NCBI GenBank assembly: GCA_030248135.1
Contig: JASANC010003917.1
Location: 1 to 64,000 of the forward strand
Length of the DNA stretch: 64,000 nucleotides
Direction of reading: 5' to 3'
Source of the DNA: Theristus sp. LFF4_11
Lineage: Eukaryota; Nematoda; Chromadorea; Monhysterida; Xyalidae
Under the pieces are notes generated by a model. It was not told where the DNA came from. It did not search any database and saw nothing but the letters and a program-made list of their open reading frames with translations. The translations under genes and the position numbers were made by a program. Position 1 is the stretch's first letter, and every line of letters starts with the position of its first letter. Shown here piece by piece: positions 59,901 to 64,000 of this stretch.

Positions 59901-62900
59901 CGATTTCGTCGAGCGCTTTTCCGGCGACGTCCGGTCACTCTTCGCGCGTTGCACCGGCGAGACGGGCGCCGACAATCGAACGGACTCCTGCGATTGTTCC
60001 GAGTCGGACTGCCGTCCGGAGTCGGACGCCACCCCGAGCAACATCGCTTTCAGCGAGCCGCGTCGTCGGTGCGGCCGCTTCGAGGGCGGCGACGCCGCTG
60101 GACGGTGCTCCGAGTGTAACTCAATCGTGCCACCACCTTCAATCGCGCACGCCGCACCCGGCGACGCCGTGCCTTGTGTTCGACTGGCCGCCCGGGCGTG
60201 TTCCTTCGTTGCGGCGTCGACGGAGCTCGATCGTTTCCGGTGGTAGCGTCTGATTCTGGCCACTTGCAAATCCGGCGACTGCGGTCGTACATTTCCGTCG
60301 CTGGCATTACGGGCGAGCTGTTGGTGGTGCTGCGGTGTGATCACAACCAACGGCAGTGTCAGCAGTGGCATCCGTGTGACTGCTGCGCACGTGTGTGTTT
60401 TTCGGTAAATTTTGGTATTACTTGGCTAAAAAAATCGGTTGTGCGTACTGGTGGTGCTAGCGGCAGTGTATTTCTGTCATCAACGCACAAATAGTAGACT
60501 CTTGCAAGATACTTTCTGCAAAGTGAGCAGACGCTTAAAAAACTGAACAGCTCAAAAACCGAACCACCACTTTCCTAGTCTGCGCACTTTTAAGCGCCAC
60601 GTTTGTGTTTTATCTCTGTGGTGTTGGCTTGATTACTGACACACAAACACACTAGCACGTTCATATGTGTACCAACTGTTCACGTCTGTGTGCAACCAAG
60701 ACGACAGAATACGTCTCGCAAATCTGCGTTATCATCAAACAAAGGCTACTAATGCCTAATACACCCACCATCCAACACAATCCAACGGCCAAAAAACAAC
60801 ATGAACGCTGTGATTCATGGATTTTTCTGCAGAATTCAACCAAAAGACTGCAAAACGCCACCCAAATTAACAAAAAAAAAACAACGCACATCTGGATCCG
60901 GTAGGATCGACCGAGAACGACATGCTGCTGCTCAAGGGGCCGTTCGTTTGGACGTTCAACAGTTGATCGAGTTGATGCTGCGTTGGCAAGACGGAGTCAC
61001 GTCGCGAGTCGGAACCTGCAGCACACAAAAAATGCTGGAGTACGTGTCTTCTCGAGGAGCCACGGACTATTCCGATTATTACTTGTTTAGACCTGTCACC
61101 TTCACCTTGTCACAGAATACGGAGCATGCAGAACTTTAAAACACAGCGAGAATAACGAATGTGTATTGCGTTTGACTGAAATCAAAGCATCCCATTTGTG
61201 GTGTGTTGTTGCGACTTCGACCCCGTTCTTTCATTTTTACACGAGCTCCGCATTCTGCGAAAAAAGTGACAGTTTTGTGCAAACATGCTGTAGACTGCAC
61301 GAACGGGCTTTCAATCCACGACTTCAAATTGGCCACCAATTACCGATCTAACCACGCAACCAACGCGTCAGACTGGAGTTTGGTGTTTAGCACATTTTTT
61401 GCACAGTGTTTCGTATACCGATGCACAAAATAAGGACACAAAGGAAATGAATGAGAATGAGCTGTCGTTGCAAACATCAACAAAGCACACGAACTAACCA
61501 ACGGTGACGCTGATGTCCGGTGGCAGGTTGACTTTCGGTGTGTTTTGCGACGGCGCCACAAACGCCAACTCACAGGCGCTCGTCTGTGCATACAGCGCGT
61601 GCCGACGCCCATCCAGGCAGCTCACTTCGTCGTTGTGATCCGTTTCTGTGGCAAATGCGATGTGTCTATTTTACTTCACGCAATTCAACAAAATAACAAA
61701 GTAAACGAGGGATACAGCTCACGACACAAAACTATGCACCATTTTTTTCAATCAAGAAGTCACTCACACAACAACAGTCGGCAAGCACACTGGCAGACAA
61801 ACAATGGCACGTGCGTGCCTGTGTGTTTGTCTGCGAGTGCGTGTGTGTCGCATCAGCAGCAACATCAGAAGACGCAGTACACCAGAGCATTCAGTGGACA
61901 CAAATCACAATAAGCAGCAACTTGACAGCCCGACAGATCAACAACAAACCCATAAATACTCTGTCTCACCGAACGCTAAGCTGTCATTCGCTGATTGGCC
62001 GTACGCAAAGCTCGTCTCCCAGTGGCCCGTCCAATGATTGTGCTTCTTCACGTCAATCACCTCACCCAGCTGATCCAAAAGCGACCAATACGCTTCGCAA
62101 GTGTTCGCGCAAACGTTGTTCTGGACGAAAGTTTGAAAATGAAATCAGTCGGTTGCCAATTTTGTCAAATTGCTAGTTATGGTTTATGAGTAACTCTTGT
62201 CCTGAAAGCACATTCATGAAATAGTAAGTATCGCGACGCATAGATAGTAGCACAGTGATGCTTCTTTTGCAACAATCAGCACTAGCTAGGCGACTTTTGC
62301 AAATATATCAATCTACTTTAGTCCTGCACATATTCCACCGAATCGCAACTGCAACCGAGGGAATCAGGAGAAAACGTAAAGCGATAAAAAGTGCAAAACC
62401 GTGAAGTATTAACTACAGACGTATAATTTTGCAATCTTTGTTTTTGCTTTGAAAACTGATTAAAATCTATGCAAAAGAATGTCAAAACCACCATACCCCA
62501 TTTTCGAGAACTTTCTCTGTTTCAGTTTCAGACGAAACAACATAAAACAGATGCATCGTAGCAACAAGGCGGCTCGGTTGGCGATCAACCAAAGTTCTCA
62601 GTGTTTCATAGAAACCATCCGCTCGACTGTCCAATGACACGACGTTCTGCAAAAAAAGATCAATAAAAGAAGCCTCGTTTACATCCTACGCTGCTGATTG
62701 GCTCTGATACTTGAATTAATTGTGTGCGTTGATTGGTCGAATCTGTATGGAGAATGATGCAGCAGATCACGTTGTTTTTCGCAACTTTCTATCAACAATG
62801 AACCAATCGATGGATCAATCAGATCTACAACACAATATGACTAGACGATTAAAAAGGACTGGAAAAAAATTTTTTCTCAACAATGACCAATAAAAATCAT

Positions 62901-63948
62901 AGTAACCATTGACTTTGCCAATGACCAATAGTAAAATTTCACCTCAGTGTTTCCAGGACGCAAGAATCCCAGATCATGCAACAGCAGTCGGCCGATTTCG
63001 CACGTTGGGCTCGGTCTAGAAAGAAACGAAACAAAAGCAGATTCGACAAAGAAAACATGTGCGATGAACCTGCAAAAAACCCGGTTCCAGCAAAGGTCTC
63101 CGTTTGATACGCTGTTCTTGCAGTTTTATCGGAGCTCCTGCGGTTCGCGAAATAAAAGAAATTAATAAAATTATATGAATTATATGAATGAAATTAATTA
63201 TATGAAACGGTTCAAAAACGCGACCAATCAGCTGGCATCACAAAAAAGTGCGCATTCCACTTTCTAATAAAAAAAACGTTCACAAAAACAACAAACGCAT
63301 GCGGTTTTGACTCGTGCGTCCGAAAATCGGAAGCTTTTGGTTGATACTGATCCGCTTCGGACGCAGCCGCTACCAATTTCTCGGTCAATCGGCGAGTTTC
63401 GGACGTTTGGCGAAGTTCCGGAGTGAGATTGTCACTGGAAAAAAAACTGCTTCATAACCGTTTCAAAAAAAAGCGTTACCAACCCGACATTCGCAATCCA
63501 AACTAAAAATCACAAAGTGATGACTACACAACTACACAGAATCCAAAAAAGAACCTGTCAACTTGGTGGTTCTGCAACCCAAAAGCTACCGGTTGGGTTT
63601 GATCCCCACATGAAAAATGGATGACACACATTCGCCCGTGTGTAGCACGCTGTTCTAGTAACTTACTTTCCGATTCGCGTCTTACTTCCCTCCCGGTCAC
63701 GCCACCAATGCAATACAATACTCACATTGCACATTTACTGTTCACGAACAGCTCGGACGGCATTTGCGCGGGCCACTGCCTCAGGCCGGAGAGCGGGCGG
63801 CTCCCGCGACCGTCAACGGGCGGTGCGACGGGTCGCGGCACCCAGTCGGGCGGGCACGGGTCGCCCGGGAGGCGCGGTCGCAGTTCGAAACGGTACGCGC
63901 GCGCGCGGCACTGCGCCGACCGCAACACGCAGACGCACGTCGGCACAC
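56999..63948 (-). CDS. RALGAPB: Ral GTPase-activating protein subunit beta, 3' part
   Basis: Twelve exons are visible (63948-63726, 63434-63312, 63015-62943, 62646-62497, 62120-61970, 61645-61499, 61015-60890, 60382-59330, 58434-58108, 57902-57770, 57588-57472, 57116-56999), about 912 residues. The 5' end lies beyond the window. Family markers in order: EIGRLLLHDLGFL, LFYVVSSE, HNHWTGHWETSF, SACELAFVAPS, LLVFWLQRYEDL, VFVHPL, PVPLLDGSVMSVRSL, TPPHVRRRQRL. RALGAPB is the non-catalytic partner that supports RALGAPA to switch off RalA/B downstream of Akt. The 1053-nt exon at 59330-60382 encodes ~350 disordered Ser/Arg/Pro-rich residues between the AFVAPS and LLVFWL blocks, far longer than I recall for the human linker. 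Intron 1 of the visible part carries a SINE-like repeat. Confidence 0.88.
62207..62275. mobile_element. Degenerate MITE (GCATTCATGAAGCAG family), copy 6
   Basis: GCACATTCATGAAATAGTAA and CGCGACGCATAG resemble the left half of the family; the right half is eroded. It lies in an intron of RALGAPB. Confidence 0.4.
63540..63665 (+). mobile_element. Possible second tRNA-related SINE
   Basis: CAACTTGGTGGTTCTGCAAC resembles an A box and D arm, and TTGGGTTTGATCCCCA about 45 bases later resembles a B box and T arm. A closed acceptor stem and a poly-A or simple tail are not clear, and only one copy is in the window. Confidence 0.4.
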
Positions 63949-64000
63949 CTGAGAGATTGTGGAAGGCCGGCGTTTAGGGTGCAGTCGAAGTCGGAACTCT

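Noticed and set aside
59563..60253. Plus-strand frames of 180-227 codons
   Set aside because: Shadows of the large GC-rich RALGAPB exon on the minus strand; the minus frame continues correctly into neighbouring exons and these do not.

Overview
This window looks like nuclear DNA of an invertebrate animal. It holds eight intron-rich protein-coding genes whose closest recognisable relatives are metazoan: a CCPG1/PBXIP1-like ER protein, SECIS-binding protein 2, acyl-protein thioesterase, a histone H3 variant, MAP3K7/TAK1, U2AF1 and RALGAPB. The eighth is a small, probably mitochondrial membrane protein I cannot name. I spliced all of them by hand into 65 GT-AG introns, and every model keeps frame across its junctions. 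The phylum cannot be settled from the sequence. Coding exons are GC-rich at third positions, while introns and spacers are T-rich and full of non-autonomous DNA transposons.

Layout. 1-2730: a hAT-type element with telomere-like ends, then a fold-back element with a 9-bp target duplication just upstream of the first gene. 2731-19512 (+): CCPG1-like gene of 19 exons; its first intron is almost entirely three hAT-like insertions, and its 5.2-kb intron 12 holds inverted minisatellites and another hAT element. 21814-25230 (+): SECISBP2 homologue with a tRNA-derived SINE in an intron. 25231-29782: non-coding. 29783-33365 (+): LYPLA-type thioesterase. 35634-36981 (-): divergent, intron-containing histone H3. 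36982-42356: transposon-rich block with a 1.9-kb long-inverted-repeat element, a diverged partial duplicate of its interior, and a second, inverted copy of the left-hand hAT element. 42357-44199 (+): probable mitochondrial single-pass protein. 45335-51825 (-): MAP3K7/TAK1. 52676-55579 (-): U2AF1. 56999-63948 (-): 3' part of RALGAPB, continuing past the right edge.

The genes belong to unrelated pathways (ER-phagy, selenoprotein synthesis, depalmitoylation, chromatin, innate/TGF-beta signalling, splicing, Ral signalling) and show no operon-like spacing. RALGAPB, U2AF1 and TAK1 lie in tandem on the minus strand 0.85-1.4 kb apart.

The most notable items are the H3 variant with a rebuilt tail, the CCPG1-like protein with an LC3-interacting motif, the transposon-built intron 1, and two independent minisatellites that begin at a 5' splice site and repeat a donor-like sequence in every unit. 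Exon coordinates were read by eye and could be off by a base in places.
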